Source: an uncultured Prevotella sp.
GTDB lineage: Bacteria; Bacteroidota; Bacteroidia; Bacteroidales; Bacteroidaceae
Length of the DNA stretch: 44,361 nt
Direction of reading: 5' to 3'
Assembly: GCA_946186115.1 (NCBI GenBank)
Contig: CAMHLV010000019.1
Coordinates: forward strand, 1 to 44,361
The notes beneath the pieces were generated by a model, which saw nothing but the letters and a program-made list of their open reading frames with translations, had not been told where the DNA came from and did no database searches. Shown in pieces: positions 8,782-17,631 of this stretch. Made by a program: the position numbers and the translations under genes. Numbering within the stretch: the first letter of the stretch is position 1; each line of letters begins with the position of its first letter.

Positions 8782-9522
8782 ATGAAGTTTATTGCAATTA
8801 TCCCAGCGCGATATGCATCGACGCGCTTTCCTGGCAAGCCGCTGGCAATCCTTGGCGGCAAGACCGTTATCCAACGAGTGTATGAACAGGCTGTAAAGGC
8901 AGTGGAAGAAGCCTATGTGGCTACCGACGACGAGCGCATCTTCCGTGCCGTCGAGCAATTCGGCGGGCGTGCCGTCATGACTCGCAACGACCACAAGAGC
9001 GGCACCGACCGCATAGAGGAAGCTGCAGAGAAAATAGGTACCACAGCCGATGTCATCATCAACATCCAAGGCGACGAGCCGTTCGTTCAACCAAGTCAGT
9101 TGGAAACCTTAAAGCAACTATTCGAAAACCCTGATACTCAGATTGGTACACTTGGCAAGCGTTTTGAGTCAATGGAGGCTGCAACCAACCCCAACTCACC
9201 CAAAATCGTTACTGACCTACGAGGTTTTGCACTCTACTTTTCGCGCAGTGTCATCCCCTTTGTCCGTGGTGCGTCAGACAGTAATTGGTTCACTCAATTC
9301 CCTTACCTCAAACACCTTGGGCTCTATGCCTATCGTCGCGACGTACTCCGACAGGTCACCCAACTGCCACAGTCGCCACTTGAACTGGCTGAGAGTCTTG
9401 AGCAACTGCGCTGGCTCGAAAACGGCTATCGCATCCGAGTGGGCCTGACAGATGTTGAAACCGTAGGCATCGACACCCCAGAAGACTTACAGAGAGCTGA
9501 AGAATTTCTGAAAACGCTCTGA
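8782..9522 (+). CDS. kdsB: 3-deoxy-manno-octulosonate cytidylyltransferase (CMP-Kdo synthetase)
   Basis: This cytoplasmic enzyme activates Kdo with CTP for lipid A/LPS core synthesis, which implies a Gram-negative envelope. The 246-aa protein has the family's N-terminal nucleotide-binding motif IIPARYASTRFPGKPL. It also has NIQGDEPFVQPSQ, YFSRSVIPF, HLGLYAYRRDVL and the C-terminal GYRIRVGLTDVETVGIDTPEDL. Length and start are normal. It is a single-gene unit converging on the dnaJ-like gene. Confidence 0.95.
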   Translation: MKFIAIIPARYASTRFPGKPLAILGGKTVIQRVYEQAVKAVEEAYVATDDERIFRAVEQFGGRAVMTRNDHKSGTDRIEEAAEKIGTTADVIINIQGDEPFVQPSQLETLKQLFENPDTQIGTLGKRFESMEAATNPNSPKIVTDLRGFALYFSRSVIPFVRGASDSNWFTQFPYLKHLGLYAYRRDVLRQVTQLPQSPLELAESLEQLRWLENGYRIRVGLTDVETVGIDTPEDLQRAEEFLKTL

Positions 9523-9556
9523 GCAACAGCACTTTCAACCTCAATAATGCTATAAA

Positions 9557-9586
9557 AAGTAGAGCCACCCTTAGGCGGCTCTACTT
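9557..9586 (-). terminator. Terminator of the DnaJ-family gene
   Basis: The 10-bp stem AAGTAGAGCC (9557-9566) pairs with GGCTCTACTT (9577-9586). On the minus strand it is followed by TTTTTATA. The stop codon of the DnaJ-family gene (9585-9587) lies inside the stem. The plus side has no T-run, so termination of kdsB here is less certain. Confidence 0.75.
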
Positions 9587-10253
9587 ATCCCATGCGCATC
9601 TGCTGAAGGAGCTCTCGCTGCCGGTCGGTCAGCTGAGTAGGCAATTTCACTTGATATGTCAGAATCAGATCATTTCCTCCCCTACCCTTACCACGCAGGC
9701 GCACCTTGGTTCCTGGCTGCGTCTCAGGCTTTACCTTCAGTTTCAGCCGCTCACCATTTCCAGTAGTCACCATGATGTCGCCACCAAGCAGGGCCGTGTA
9801 CATGTCTATAGTCACATTAGCCTCAGTAGCCGTATGGGCAGAACGCCCTGAAGCACCATAGTTTGAAGAGCGAGCCCTGCCGCCACCGAACAAGTCTTGG
9901 AAGAACGATGAGAAGCCGCCACCACCAGTAAACTGCGAGAAGTCGATATTGTCGAAAGGACTGCCTCCAGTCCCCCAGTAGTTGCCACCAAAACCGCCAG
10001 CACCACCAGCCTGTTCGAAAGCCTCTGCCTGTTTCCACTGTTCGCCATACTTATCATACTTGGCACGCTTCTCAGGGTCGCCAATCACGTCGTAAGCTTC
10101 CGTCAGCGCCTGGAACTTAGCCTTTGCCTTAGGGTCGTCAGGGTGCAAATCCGGATGAAACTGCTTGGCACGCTTCAGGTATGCCTTCTTCACATCCTTC
10201 TGCGCTATCGTCTTATCGACGCCTAAAATCTTGTAATAGTCAATAAATGCCAT
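9585..10253 (-). CDS. Short DnaJ-family (CbpA-like) co-chaperone
   Basis: The 222-aa protein has an N-terminal J domain (1-70) with the HPD motif in KQFHPDLHPDD, which stimulates DnaK ATPase. A Gly/Phe-rich linker follows (about 75-135), then one C-terminal beta-domain (about 145-210, TALLGGDIMVTTGNGERLKL and GTKVRLRGKGRGG). There is no zinc-finger domain. CbpA-type proteins are about 300 aa with two C-terminal domains and a dimerisation helix, so this one is about a third shorter. It may be monomeric or narrower in substrate range. Unusually for this genome, it has a strong Shine-Dalgarno site. Confidence 0.9.
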   Translation of the reverse strand: MAFIDYYKILGVDKTIAQKDVKKAYLKRAKQFHPDLHPDDPKAKAKFQALTEAYDVIGDPEKRAKYDKYGEQWKQAEAFEQAGGAGGFGGNYWGTGGSPFDNIDFSQFTGGGGFSSFFQDLFGGGRARSSNYGASGRSAHTATEANVTIDMYTALLGGDIMVTTGNGERLKLKVKPETQPGTKVRLRGKGRGGNDLILTYQVKLPTQLTDRQRELLQQMRMG

Positions 10254-10260
10254 ATATTAT

Positions 10261-10265
10261 CCTCC
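10261..10265 (-). promoter_or_regulatory. Strong ribosome binding site of the DnaJ-family gene
   Basis: GGAGG on the minus strand lies 7 nt before the ATG at 10253. This supports the start. It stands out because most genes in the window have no recognisable Shine-Dalgarno sequence. Confidence 0.7.
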
Positions 10266-10288
10266 ACATTTTATTTTTATAATTTCCA

Positions 10289-10296
10289 CAAAACTA
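10289..10296 (-). promoter_or_regulatory. Promoter -7 element for the DnaJ-family gene
   Basis: TAGTTTTG on the minus strand matches TAnnTTTG. A TTTG (10313-10316, minus) lies 16 nt upstream, shorter than the usual 19-21 nt spacing. Confidence 0.5.
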
Positions 10297-10320
10297 CTAG
10301 CAAAAATTGTACCAAAATAC

Positions 10321-10351
10321 TTGCATATTAGGAAAATAATACATACCTTTG
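10321..10351 (+). promoter_or_regulatory. Promoter of the 5'-nucleotidase gene
   Basis: TTG (10321-10323) is followed after 20 nt by TACCTTTG (10344-10351). The start codon is at 10357, only 5 nt later, so the mRNA may start at or next to the AUG. Confidence 0.65.
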
Positions 10352-10356
10352 CACGT

Positions 10357-12096
10357 ATGAAAAAACTAATTACTACAATCATGGCACTATGGTGCCTTAC
10401 TTCGACTACCATGGCAGACTCAAACACAGTAACTCTGCACTTTGTAGAAACCAGCGACGTTCACGGCGCATTCTTCCCTTATGACTTCATAGAGCGACGT
10501 CCTATGAGGGGCACTATGGTGCGCGTCAGTACCTATGTCAACAAGCTGCGCAAGGAGCACGGCGAGGGCAGCGTAATACTGCTCGAGAACGGTGACATCC
10601 TTCAGGGCCAACCCTCGTGCTACTACACCAACTACGTAAAGACAGACGAGAAGAACCTGGCAGCAGAAATTGTCAACTATATGAAATTCGATGCTGCAGC
10701 ATTCGGCAACCATGATGTTGAGACGGGACATGCCGTTTACGACAAATGGATCAGCGAGGTGCAGTGCCCCACGCTCGGCGCCAACATCATTAACACTAGT
10801 AGCGGACTGCCCTACGTAAAGCCCTACACCATACTGCATCGCCACGACGTGCGTATCGCCGTGCTGGGACTGCTGACACCAGCTATCCCCAACTGGCTTC
10901 ACGAGAATCTGTGGTCAGGTCTCCGTTTCGAGGAGATGGTGGCCAGCGCACGCAAGTGGATCAAGGTGCTGAAGGAACAGGAGCACGCCGATATCATCAT
11001 AGGACTTTTCCACAGCGGATGGGAAGGCGGCATAGCCACACCTCACTATCTGGAAGACTGCTCGCGACAGATTGCCGAAGAAGTGGAGGAATTCGACATC
11101 ATCTTCTACGGCCACGACCACACCGAGAATCAAGTCCACATGGACAATGGAGTGCTCTGTCTCGACCCGTCGTGCAACGCACAGAAAGTTGCCCACGCCA
11201 CAATCACTCTCAAACTGCCCGACCTGGCAGCAAAGAACAACCGTTGCGAGATCATCAGCAAGTCGGGCGAGGTGGTAGATGTCACCAATGAAGAGATTGA
11301 CGAAGACATGATGAAGCGCTTCCAGCCTCAGATTGACAGCATTCGCGCCTTCACAGAGCGACAAATTGGCACATTCCTAACTGCCATGCGTTCACGCGAT
11401 GCTTTCTTTGGCTCTGCAGCATTCGTAGATTATATCCACCAACTGCAGCTGGAGCACACGGGAGCCGACGTGTCGTTCAACGCCCCACTCCAGTTCAACA
11501 CCGAAGTAAAGGCTGGTCCTGTCTATATGAGTGATATGTTCAAACTCTACCGTTATGAAAACAGCATCTATGTGCTGCGCATGACGGGCAAGGAGATACG
11601 CAAACACCTCGAAATGTCTTACGACCAGTGGGTAAACACCATGACTTCACCCTCCGACCATATCATGCTGCTGGCCGACCGCTCGTGGAACGACAAACAG
11701 CGCATGGGTTTCAAGAACCTGACATTCAATTTCGACTCGGCTGCCGGCATAGACTATGAAGTTGACGTCACCAAGCCCGACGGCCAGAAAGTGCGCATAC
11801 TACGATTCTCCGACGGACGCCCCTTCGACGAGGATGCATGGTACAGAGTAGCCATGAACAGTTATCGCGGCAATGGCGGCGGCGAACTGTTGGTTCGCGG
11901 AGCCGGTATCCCCCTGGACAGCATTCCTTCTCGTATAGAATATATGAGCGAACGCGACCAGCGCTACTATCTTACACAGAAGATAGAGCATGAAGGCAAG
12001 GTGCGCCCAAGCGCCCTCAACAACTGGCACTTCGTACCTGCAAAATGGACAAAGAAGGCCATAGAGCGCGACCGCAAACTGATTTTCGGAAGATAA
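10357..12096 (+). CDS. Periplasmic 5'-nucleotidase / metallophosphoesterase (UshA-like)
   Basis: The 579-aa protein has a signal peptide (MKKLITTIMALWCLTSTTMA, cleavage near residue 20). A calcineurin-like metallophosphatase domain follows with the expected metal-ligand motifs SDVHG, NGDILQG, FGNHDVE, LFHSGWEG and GHDHTENQ. The 5'-nucleotidase C-terminal domain (about 345-530) includes GNGGGELLVRG. Members hydrolyse nucleotides or cyclic nucleotides in the periplasm to salvage nucleosides. The substrate here cannot be fixed. The frame is open 36 nt further upstream from a TTG, but that would start inside the -33 element, so I use the ATG. nudC follows 42 nt later. Confidence 0.9.
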   Translation: MKKLITTIMALWCLTSTTMADSNTVTLHFVETSDVHGAFFPYDFIERRPMRGTMVRVSTYVNKLRKEHGEGSVILLENGDILQGQPSCYYTNYVKTDEKNLAAEIVNYMKFDAAAFGNHDVETGHAVYDKWISEVQCPTLGANIINTSSGLPYVKPYTILHRHDVRIAVLGLLTPAIPNWLHENLWSGLRFEEMVASARKWIKVLKEQEHADIIIGLFHSGWEGGIATPHYLEDCSRQIAEEVEEFDIIFYGHDHTENQVHMDNGVLCLDPSCNAQKVAHATITLKLPDLAAKNNRCEIISKSGEVVDVTNEEIDEDMMKRFQPQIDSIRAFTERQIGTFLTAMRSRDAFFGSAAFVDYIHQLQLEHTGADVSFNAPLQFNTEVKAGPVYMSDMFKLYRYENSIYVLRMTGKEIRKHLEMSYDQWVNTMTSPSDHIMLLADRSWNDKQRMGFKNLTFNFDSAAGIDYEVDVTKPDGQKVRILRFSDGRPFDEDAWYRVAMNSYRGNGGGELLVRGAGIPLDSIPSRIEYMSERDQRYYLTQKIEHEGKVRPSALNNWHFVPAKWTKKAIERDRKLIFGR

Positions 12097-12138
12097 TCAC
12101 CATCTCCAACATCACCCACAACATCCACATCACCCTCT

Positions 12139-12900
12139 ATGCACTACTTTGTCTTCTGCCAAAGCGACATCGTTCTGGAGCACACCACCGATGGCTACAA
12201 CATACCCACAGAGCCTCCCACTGAACTGAAGCCTTGGACAACGGTTATGGACATCGACGGAGCTAAGGCTTACCGCATCGACGCTCCCATCACAGACTCC
12301 AGCCGCTACGAGATGTGTCCACTGCGCCAATCGTACTACAAACTCTCAGAAAGCGACTACCTGAAAGCCGGCAAGTGCCACGAGTTGCTCTACTGGGATC
12401 AGAACACCAAGTTCTGCGGCGTCTGCGGAGGTCCCATGCGATTCGACACTGCTATCTCGAAGAAGTGCGAACATTGCGGGAAAGAAATATGGCCACAACT
12501 GGCCACAGCAGTAATCGTGCTCATCCGCCGCAGGAGCCCTGAAGGTAAAGACGAAGTGCTTCTCGTACACGCCAACAACTTCCGCGGCGACCACTACGGT
12601 CTGGTAGCAGGTTTCGTCGAAACAGGCGAAACGCTGGAGGAGGCCGTCTATCGCGAAGTTGAGGAGGAAGTGGGGCTGCATATCACCAATCTGCGCTATT
12701 TCGGCAGCCAGCCGTGGCCCTACCCCTGTGGTCTGATGGTAGGCTTTACTGCCGACTACGACTATGGCAAAATCCACCTGCAGCGCTCCGAACTGTCGAA
12801 AGGAGCATGGTTTGACCGTGACCACCTTCCGCGAATCCCTGAGAAAATGAGTATAGCCCGCCGCCTCATTGATGCCTGGCTGGAGGACGTTGAACGATAA
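12139..12900 (+). CDS. nudC: NAD(H) pyrophosphatase / RNA deNADding Nudix hydrolase
   Basis: The 253-aa protein cleaves NAD(H) to NMN and AMP; NudC homologues also remove NAD caps from RNA. It has a four-cysteine zinc site (FCGVCGG near 92 and CEHCGK near 110). The Nudix box GFVETGETLEEAVYREVEEE is at about 158-177 and continues VGL. The family signature SQPWPYP follows directly and separates NudC from other Nudix enzymes. The N-terminal domain is shorter and divergent. The GH25 gene starts 7 nt after the stop, so these genes are probably cotranscribed. Confidence 0.93.
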   Translation: MHYFVFCQSDIVLEHTTDGYNIPTEPPTELKPWTTVMDIDGAKAYRIDAPITDSSRYEMCPLRQSYYKLSESDYLKAGKCHELLYWDQNTKFCGVCGGPMRFDTAISKKCEHCGKEIWPQLATAVIVLIRRRSPEGKDEVLLVHANNFRGDHYGLVAGFVETGETLEEAVYREVEEEVGLHITNLRYFGSQPWPYPCGLMVGFTADYDYGKIHLQRSELSKGAWFDRDHLPRIPEKMSIARRLIDAWLEDVER

Positions 12901-12907
12901 ACGTCAG

Positions 12908-14314
12908 ATGAAGAATAAATCCATAGCCAACGCTTTCGATATAGCGGTACTTGCCGTAGTTGTGATACTCAACCCACTTTTAAGTTACAAGAGTAGCCAT
13001 ATGGGTATTCCCGACAAGGTGGAGATACTGGTACACCAGCAGCCTACTGCCGACTCAGCCATAATTGGAAGTAAACTGCACGAACTACAATACTACCTGC
13101 GCACACATAACGTCACCGACGAAGGCTACAACCTCATCGCCCAGTACAACACCCTACTCACCAGTCAGGCCAAGACAGCACTGAAGGCCGACAAAGACTC
13201 CAGCCATCACAGAATATTGACCCCTCCAAAGACTACCACCCGCTACATCAAGGCAAAAGACCGCCTGCTGCCTGCCGTCAAGACTTGCGGAGGCTACTGG
13301 AAGTCAGGGCATTTCAGAATAGGAAAGGTGAATGGTCCTGCTATCCTGCGCGACTGGCAAGAGCGCATAGTTTGTGCCATGCTCGACGCCGACACTGTGG
13401 TCACAGCCACTCGTACTGACTCAACAGGTACCTATCGAGGCCAGATGAACTCAGACCTGATGGCCTGCGGACAAGGCACTTTCGACGCTACCGACGGCAC
13501 ACACTATGAAGGACTGTGGCAGGACGACCAGCAACACGGCTTCGGATTCGAAGTCTCAGCCCACCATCAAGTGCGCGTAGGACAATGGAAGGAGGGGCGC
13601 TTTCTGGGCGAGCGACTGGCTTACACAGCAGAGCGCATCTACGGCATCGACATCTCGCGCTACCAGCATGAGAAGGGCCGCAAGCGCTATGCCATCAACT
13701 GGCAGCGGCTTCGTATCACATCGCTGGGAAAGAAGCATGCCACAGGCGGACAGACATTCCCCGTATCGTTCGTCTATATAAAATCTACTGAGGGCACATG
13801 TATCCGCAACCGCTATTTCCTGAAAGACTATTCCGCTGCACGCCGTCAGGGCATCCGAGTAGGTGCCTACCATTTCTTCTCTGTCAGGACATCGGCATCG
13901 GCACAAGCCAACTATTTCATCAGCAGCACCCTATTCCGGAAGGGTGACTTTCCGCCAGTACTCGACGTGGAGCCCACACACAGCGAAGTGCAGCAGATGG
14001 GTGGTGCCGACGAACTGATGAGCCGGATACGCACATTCCTGAGCATAGTGGAGCGGCGCACAGGCATGCGCCCCATTCTCTACGTCAGCCAGTCGTTCGT
14101 AAATCGCTACATGCAGAACGCTTCTGATATCAAGAGCAAATACAATGTATGGATAGCACGCTATGGTGAATACAAGCCCGATGTGAAACTTGTTTACTGG
14201 CAACTGGCAGCCGACGGGCGCGTCAGTGGCATTACAGGAGAGGTTGACATCAACGTATTCAATGGCTACCAAGGCCAGTGGGACGAGTTTATCCGCACAG
14301 GATTTCACAAATAG
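12908..14314 (+). CDS. Membrane-anchored MORN-GH25 muramidase
   Basis: The 469-aa protein has an N-terminal hydrophobic anchor (about 8-25), a variable region, two or three MORN repeats (about 175-225, TYRGQMNSD, HYEGLWQDDQQHGFGFEV) and a C-terminal GH25 domain (about 240-469). GH25 motifs include YGIDISRYQ (about 242-250), FVYIKSTEGT, GAYHFFS and VLDVEP with the catalytic acids (about 350-355). GH25 enzymes cut the MurNAc-GlcNAc bond of peptidoglycan. The MORN repeats resemble those of the exported protein at 7530-8660 and may position the enzyme at a membrane or partner. I chose ATG 12908; an upstream in-frame ATG at 12869 lies inside nudC. The 3' end sits in a tandem duplication. Confidence 0.88.
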   Translation: MKNKSIANAFDIAVLAVVVILNPLLSYKSSHMGIPDKVEILVHQQPTADSAIIGSKLHELQYYLRTHNVTDEGYNLIAQYNTLLTSQAKTALKADKDSSHHRILTPPKTTTRYIKAKDRLLPAVKTCGGYWKSGHFRIGKVNGPAILRDWQERIVCAMLDADTVVTATRTDSTGTYRGQMNSDLMACGQGTFDATDGTHYEGLWQDDQQHGFGFEVSAHHQVRVGQWKEGRFLGERLAYTAERIYGIDISRYQHEKGRKRYAINWQRLRITSLGKKHATGGQTFPVSFVYIKSTEGTCIRNRYFLKDYSAARRQGIRVGAYHFFSVRTSASAQANYFISSTLFRKGDFPPVLDVEPTHSEVQQMGGADELMSRIRTFLSIVERRTGMRPILYVSQSFVNRYMQNASDIKSKYNVWIARYGEYKPDVKLVYWQLAADGRVSGITGEVDINVFNGYQGQWDEFIRTGFHK

Positions 14315-14365
14315 AAATCCTGAGTCAGTTGCCATTTCACAAATAGAAATCCTGAGTCAGTTGCC
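14302..14365. repeat. Tandem 32-bp duplication spanning two gene ends
   Basis: Bases 14302-14333 and 14334-14365 are identical 32-bp units, starting ATTTCACAAATAG and ending GTCAGTTGCC. The first copy holds the GH25 stop codon and the second holds the stop of the converging trmN6 gene. Confidence 0.97.
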
Positions 14366-15014
14366 GATAGCAGTCATCGCCCACTGTCATCGTTTCGCTG
14401 ACACATTGACAAGGATGCTTGCGGAAAGCCAACAGGAAACGCTTGGCTGGTTTGTCGGCCTTGGTCTTCACAGCACACACACGACTCTGGAAAAAGCCAC
14501 GAAATATAGCCTCGTCTTCCATGCGCCTGCGATAGTCGAAAGGCACCACCACACTCAGTTCGCCTTCTTCGCCAAGCAGTAGCCAGGCTGCCTCCATCAG
14601 TTCACTATACGAAAGAGTATCGGCATGACGCGCCACATTACGCTGTGCATCAGGAGCATTGAGCGAATCGATAAAAAACGGCGGATTGCTCACAATAGAA
14701 TCAAATGCCCCCTGCAGCGGCTCCTTCTGAGCCAGTGTCTGCACAGCCTCGCCCAACACCTCGATACGCCCAGAAAAAGGCGATGCCAGCACATTTTCAC
14801 GTGCCTGGAGTACTGCTTCTTCATCGATATCGACAGCCATTACCATAGCCTCGGCAAATCTCTGCGACATCATCAGCGCTATCAGTCCTGTACCAGTGCC
14901 TATGTCCAAAACGCGCCTTCCTCCGCTGGCCCATGCTCCAAGAAGCACGCCGTCGGTACCCACCTTCATGGCACACCGCTGCTGATGTATTGTAAACTGC
15001 TTGAACTGGAACAT
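14337..15014 (-). CDS. trmN6: tRNA1(Val) A37 N6-methyltransferase
   Basis: The 225-aa class I SAM-dependent methyltransferase has motif I VLDIGTGTGLIALMM (about 35-50), the acidic motif VDIDEEAV and the N6-adenine methylase motif SNPPFF (about 105-110). The family N-terminus FTIHQQRCAMKVGTDGVLLG is also present. It methylates A37 of tRNA1(Val). The start at 15014 (MFQFKQFTIH) lies 18 nt downstream of a TATCTTTG promoter box; the open frame further upstream would cross it. It converges on the GH25 gene, and its last codons are duplicated in the 32-bp tandem repeat. Confidence 0.9.
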   Translation of the reverse strand: MFQFKQFTIHQQRCAMKVGTDGVLLGAWASGGRRVLDIGTGTGLIALMMSQRFAEAMVMAVDIDEEAVLQARENVLASPFSGRIEVLGEAVQTLAQKEPLQGAFDSIVSNPPFFIDSLNAPDAQRNVARHADTLSYSELMEAAWLLLGEEGELSVVVPFDYRRRMEDEAIFRGFFQSRVCAVKTKADKPAKRFLLAFRKHPCQCVSETMTVGDDCYRQLTQDFYL

Positions 15015-15032
15015 CTGTATGCTTTTTGGTCG

Positions 15033-15040
15033 CAAAGATA
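15033..15040 (-). promoter_or_regulatory. Promoter -7 element for trmN6
   Basis: TATCTTTG on the minus strand lies 18 nt before the start codon. It is a good match to TAnnTTTG. Confidence 0.6.
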
Positions 15041-15082
15041 CACTTTTTTCCCTATATGTCAAAGAGAACATTTAAAATATCT

Positions 15083-15098
15083 TATCGCGCGTGCGATA
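15083..15098. promoter_or_regulatory. Palindrome over the lon -33 region
   Basis: TATCGC-GCGT-GCGATA is a perfect 6-bp inverted repeat with a 4-nt loop. It lies where the -33 element of the lon promoter would be, while no TTTG is present there. It could be an operator or activator site. Confidence 0.35.
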
Positions 15099-15114
15099 TT
15101 TAAAATCTTTTTCG

Positions 15115-15122
15115 TACCTTTG
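15115..15122 (+). promoter_or_regulatory. Promoter -7 element for lon
   Basis: TACCTTTG lies 22 nt before the lon start. No consensus -33 is seen; the position is occupied by the palindrome at 15083-15098. Confidence 0.65.
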
Positions 15123-15144
15123 CACCTCAATTTGCATAATAAAT

Positions 15145-17616
15145 ATGAAAGAAGACATAAAATTGTATATGGATAACAGAAACAAGTCGTTCTCTATGAT
15201 TGCCGACGTCGAAGGCGACTATAGCGACCTTACTAATATGGAAATGCCCGATTCGCTGCCCATTCTGCCAGTGCGCAACCTTGTGCTCTTCCCAGGGGTG
15301 GTATCGCCAATACTCATTGGCAGGGAGTCAAGCATGTCGCTGATACGCAAGGCAGAGAAGAAGGGAACGCTTATTGGTGTCGTCTGCCAGCAAGACCCAG
15401 AGGTGGAGACACCGCTGAGAGCCGACCTCTACGACTTCGGTGTCTTTGCAAAGGTGCTCAAGACTCTGACTCTGCCTAATGGCAATATCACAGCCATCGT
15501 GCAGGGACTTGGCCGCCTGCACCTGAAGGAACTGCTGAAGTACAGCCCTTATCTGATTGGGCGCGTAGCTACCGCCCCTGAGGTGGAGCCCGACAAGCAC
15601 GACATGGAGTTCACCACAGCCGTGGAAGACCTCCGACAGCAGACTACAGAATATATTAACATGAGCGACGAGATACCCGACGAGGCCTCGTTTGCCATAA
15701 AGAATGTCGGCAACAATGTGATGGCCCTCAACTTTATCTGCTCAAACATGCCTTTCACCATCAAGGAGAAGATGGCTCTGCTGCAGATGGACTCTATCAA
15801 GGAGCGCCTGTTCAGCACCATGCGCATCATCAGCCGCGAGATAAACCTGCAGAGTCTGAAACTCGACATCCGCAACAAGACACGCGACGACATTGACGAG
15901 CAGCAGCGCAACTACTTCCTTCAGCAGCAGATCAAGAACCTGCAGGCCGAGATGGGCAACGAGAGTACTCCAGAGAAGAAGGACCTGCTGGAGAAGGCCC
16001 GCAAGAAGAACTGGCCTGAGGACATAGAGAAATTCTTCTATAAGGAAGTGGAGAAACTTGACCAGGTCAATCCCAACTCACCCGACTTCAACGTTCAGCT
16101 AACCTACCTGCAGACACTGGTAGGACTCCCCTGGAACGAATACACTACAGACGACCTCGACCTGAAGCGTGCAAAGAGGATTCTCGACCGCGACCACTAT
16201 GGCATGGAAAAGGTCAAGGAGCGCATACTCGAATATATAGCAGTACTGTCGTTGCGTGGCGACTTGAAGTCACCCATCCTCTGCCTCTACGGCCCTCCAG
16301 GAGTGGGTAAGACATCGCTGGGCAAGTCGATTGCCGACGCCCTGAAGCGCAAATACGTCCGAGTATCGTTAGGCGGTCTGCACGACGAGGCCGAGATTCG
16401 CGGTCATCGCCGCACATACATAGGAGCCATGCCAGGACGCATCATCAAGAATATCCAGAAAGCAGGTTCGAGCAACCCTGTCTTCATACTCGACGAGATA
16501 GACAAGGTTACTCAGAACACACATAACGGCGACCCTGCCTCAGCATTGCTCGAAGTGCTCGACCCAGAGCAGAACGGTGCCTTCCACGACAATTACCTCG
16601 ATGTTGACTACGACCTCTCGAAAGTGATGTTCATCGCTACGGCCAACAATCTGGGCACCATACCGCGCCCGTTGCTCGACCGCATGGAGGTCATCGAGGT
16701 GAGCGGCTACATCACAGAAGAGAAATACGAGATTGCCAAGCGTCACCTCATCCCCAAGGAGAAGGACAACACTGGACTCTACGAGAAAGGGCTGTCGTTC
16801 ACTAAGCCTGCCGTTGAAAAGATTATCGAGCAGTACACTCGCGAGAGCGGCGTGCGCCAGCTTGAGAAGCAAATCAACAAGGCCCTGCGCAAGGTAGCCT
16901 TCAAGAAGGCAGAGAGCGGTGAACTGGCCTACTCAAAGATTACTCCCAAGGAGATAGAAGACCTGCTGGGCAAGCCGCCTTTCTATCGAGACATCTATCA
17001 AGGCAACAGCTATGCCGGCGTGGTGACAGGACTGGCATGGACAAGCGTAGGAGGCGAGATACTGTTCATCGAGACATCGCTCTCGAAGGGCAAGGCAGGC
17101 AAGCTGACACTAACAGGTAACCTGGGCGACGTGATGAAGGAGAGCGCAGTAATAGCTCTGGAATACGTCAAGGCACATGTTGACATGCTCGGTATAGACT
17201 ATCGCATATTCGACAACTGGAATATCCACATCCACGTGCCCGAGGGCGCAACACCCAAGGACGGTCCTTCGGCAGGCATCACCATTGCCACATCCATAGC
17301 GTCGGCACTCACCCAGCGCAAGGTTCGCAAGAACACAGCAATGACGGGCGAGATAACCCTGCGCGGCAAAGTCTTGCCCGTAGGCGGCATCAAGGAGAAG
17401 ATACTTGCTGCCAAGCGTGCCGGCATCACAGATATCGTGATGTGCCGCGAAAACGAGAAGGACATCAACGAGATTCCTGAGATGTATCTGAAGGGAGTCA
17501 CATTCCACTACGTCGAGAATGTGCAGGATGTCTGGAACTTCGCCCTGACCGATGAAATCGTAGAGCACCCGATGGACTTCACCATCAAGGAAGAGAAGGA
17601 AGGGAAAAGTGAATAA
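15145..17616 (+). CDS. lon: ATP-dependent protease Lon
   Basis: The 823-aa cytoplasmic protease degrades misfolded and regulatory proteins. It has the N-terminal substrate-binding LON domain ([18 protein letters not shown], about 35-240) and an AAA+ module with Walker [10 protein letters not shown] (about 382-391) and Walker [10 protein letters not shown] (about 445). The protease domain has the Ser709 (PKDGPSAG) and Lys752 (GGIKEK) dyad with the usual 43-residue spacing. I use ATG 15145; ATG 15169 is possible. It heads an apparent operon with tgt (15-nt gap), lptG and the DEAD-box helicase. The promoter palindrome suggests stress or other regulation. Confidence 0.96.
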   Translation: MKEDIKLYMDNRNKSFSMIADVEGDYSDLTNMEMPDSLPILPVRNLVLFPGVVSPILIGRESSMSLIRKAEKKGTLIGVVCQQDPEVETPLRADLYDFGVFAKVLKTLTLPNGNITAIVQGLGRLHLKELLKYSPYLIGRVATAPEVEPDKHDMEFTTAVEDLRQQTTEYINMSDEIPDEASFAIKNVGNNVMALNFICSNMPFTIKEKMALLQMDSIKERLFSTMRIISREINLQSLKLDIRNKTRDDIDEQQRNYFLQQQIKNLQAEMGNESTPEKKDLLEKARKKNWPEDIEKFFYKEVEKLDQVNPNSPDFNVQLTYLQTLVGLPWNEYTTDDLDLKRAKRILDRDHYGMEKVKERILEYIAVLSLRGDLKSPILCLYGPPGVGKTSLGKSIADALKRKYVRVSLGGLHDEAEIRGHRRTYIGAMPGRIIKNIQKAGSSNPVFILDEIDKVTQNTHNGDPASALLEVLDPEQNGAFHDNYLDVDYDLSKVMFIATANNLGTIPRPLLDRMEVIEVSGYITEEKYEIAKRHLIPKEKDNTGLYEKGLSFTKPAVEKIIEQYTRESGVRQLEKQINKALRKVAFKKAESGELAYSKITPKEIEDLLGKPPFYRDIYQGNSYAGVVTGLAWTSVGGEILFIETSLSKGKAGKLTLTGNLGDVMKESAVIALEYVKAHVDMLGIDYRIFDNWNIHIHVPEGATPKDGPSAGITIATSIASALTQRKVRKNTAMTGEITLRGKVLPVGGIKEKILAAKRAGITDIVMCRENEKDINEIPEMYLKGVTFHYVENVQDVWNFALTDEIVEHPMDFTIKEEKEGKSE

Positions 17617-17627
17617 TTTGCTGCCGC
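17605..17627 (+). repeat. Dispersed intergenic repeat, copy 1
   Basis: This 23-nt segment, beginning AAAAGTGAATAA and ending GCTGCCGC, matches 19972-19994 at 20 of 23 positions. It contains the lon stop codon. Both copies lie just before a gene starting ATGACTTT. Confidence 0.6.
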
Positions 17628-17631
17628 CATC

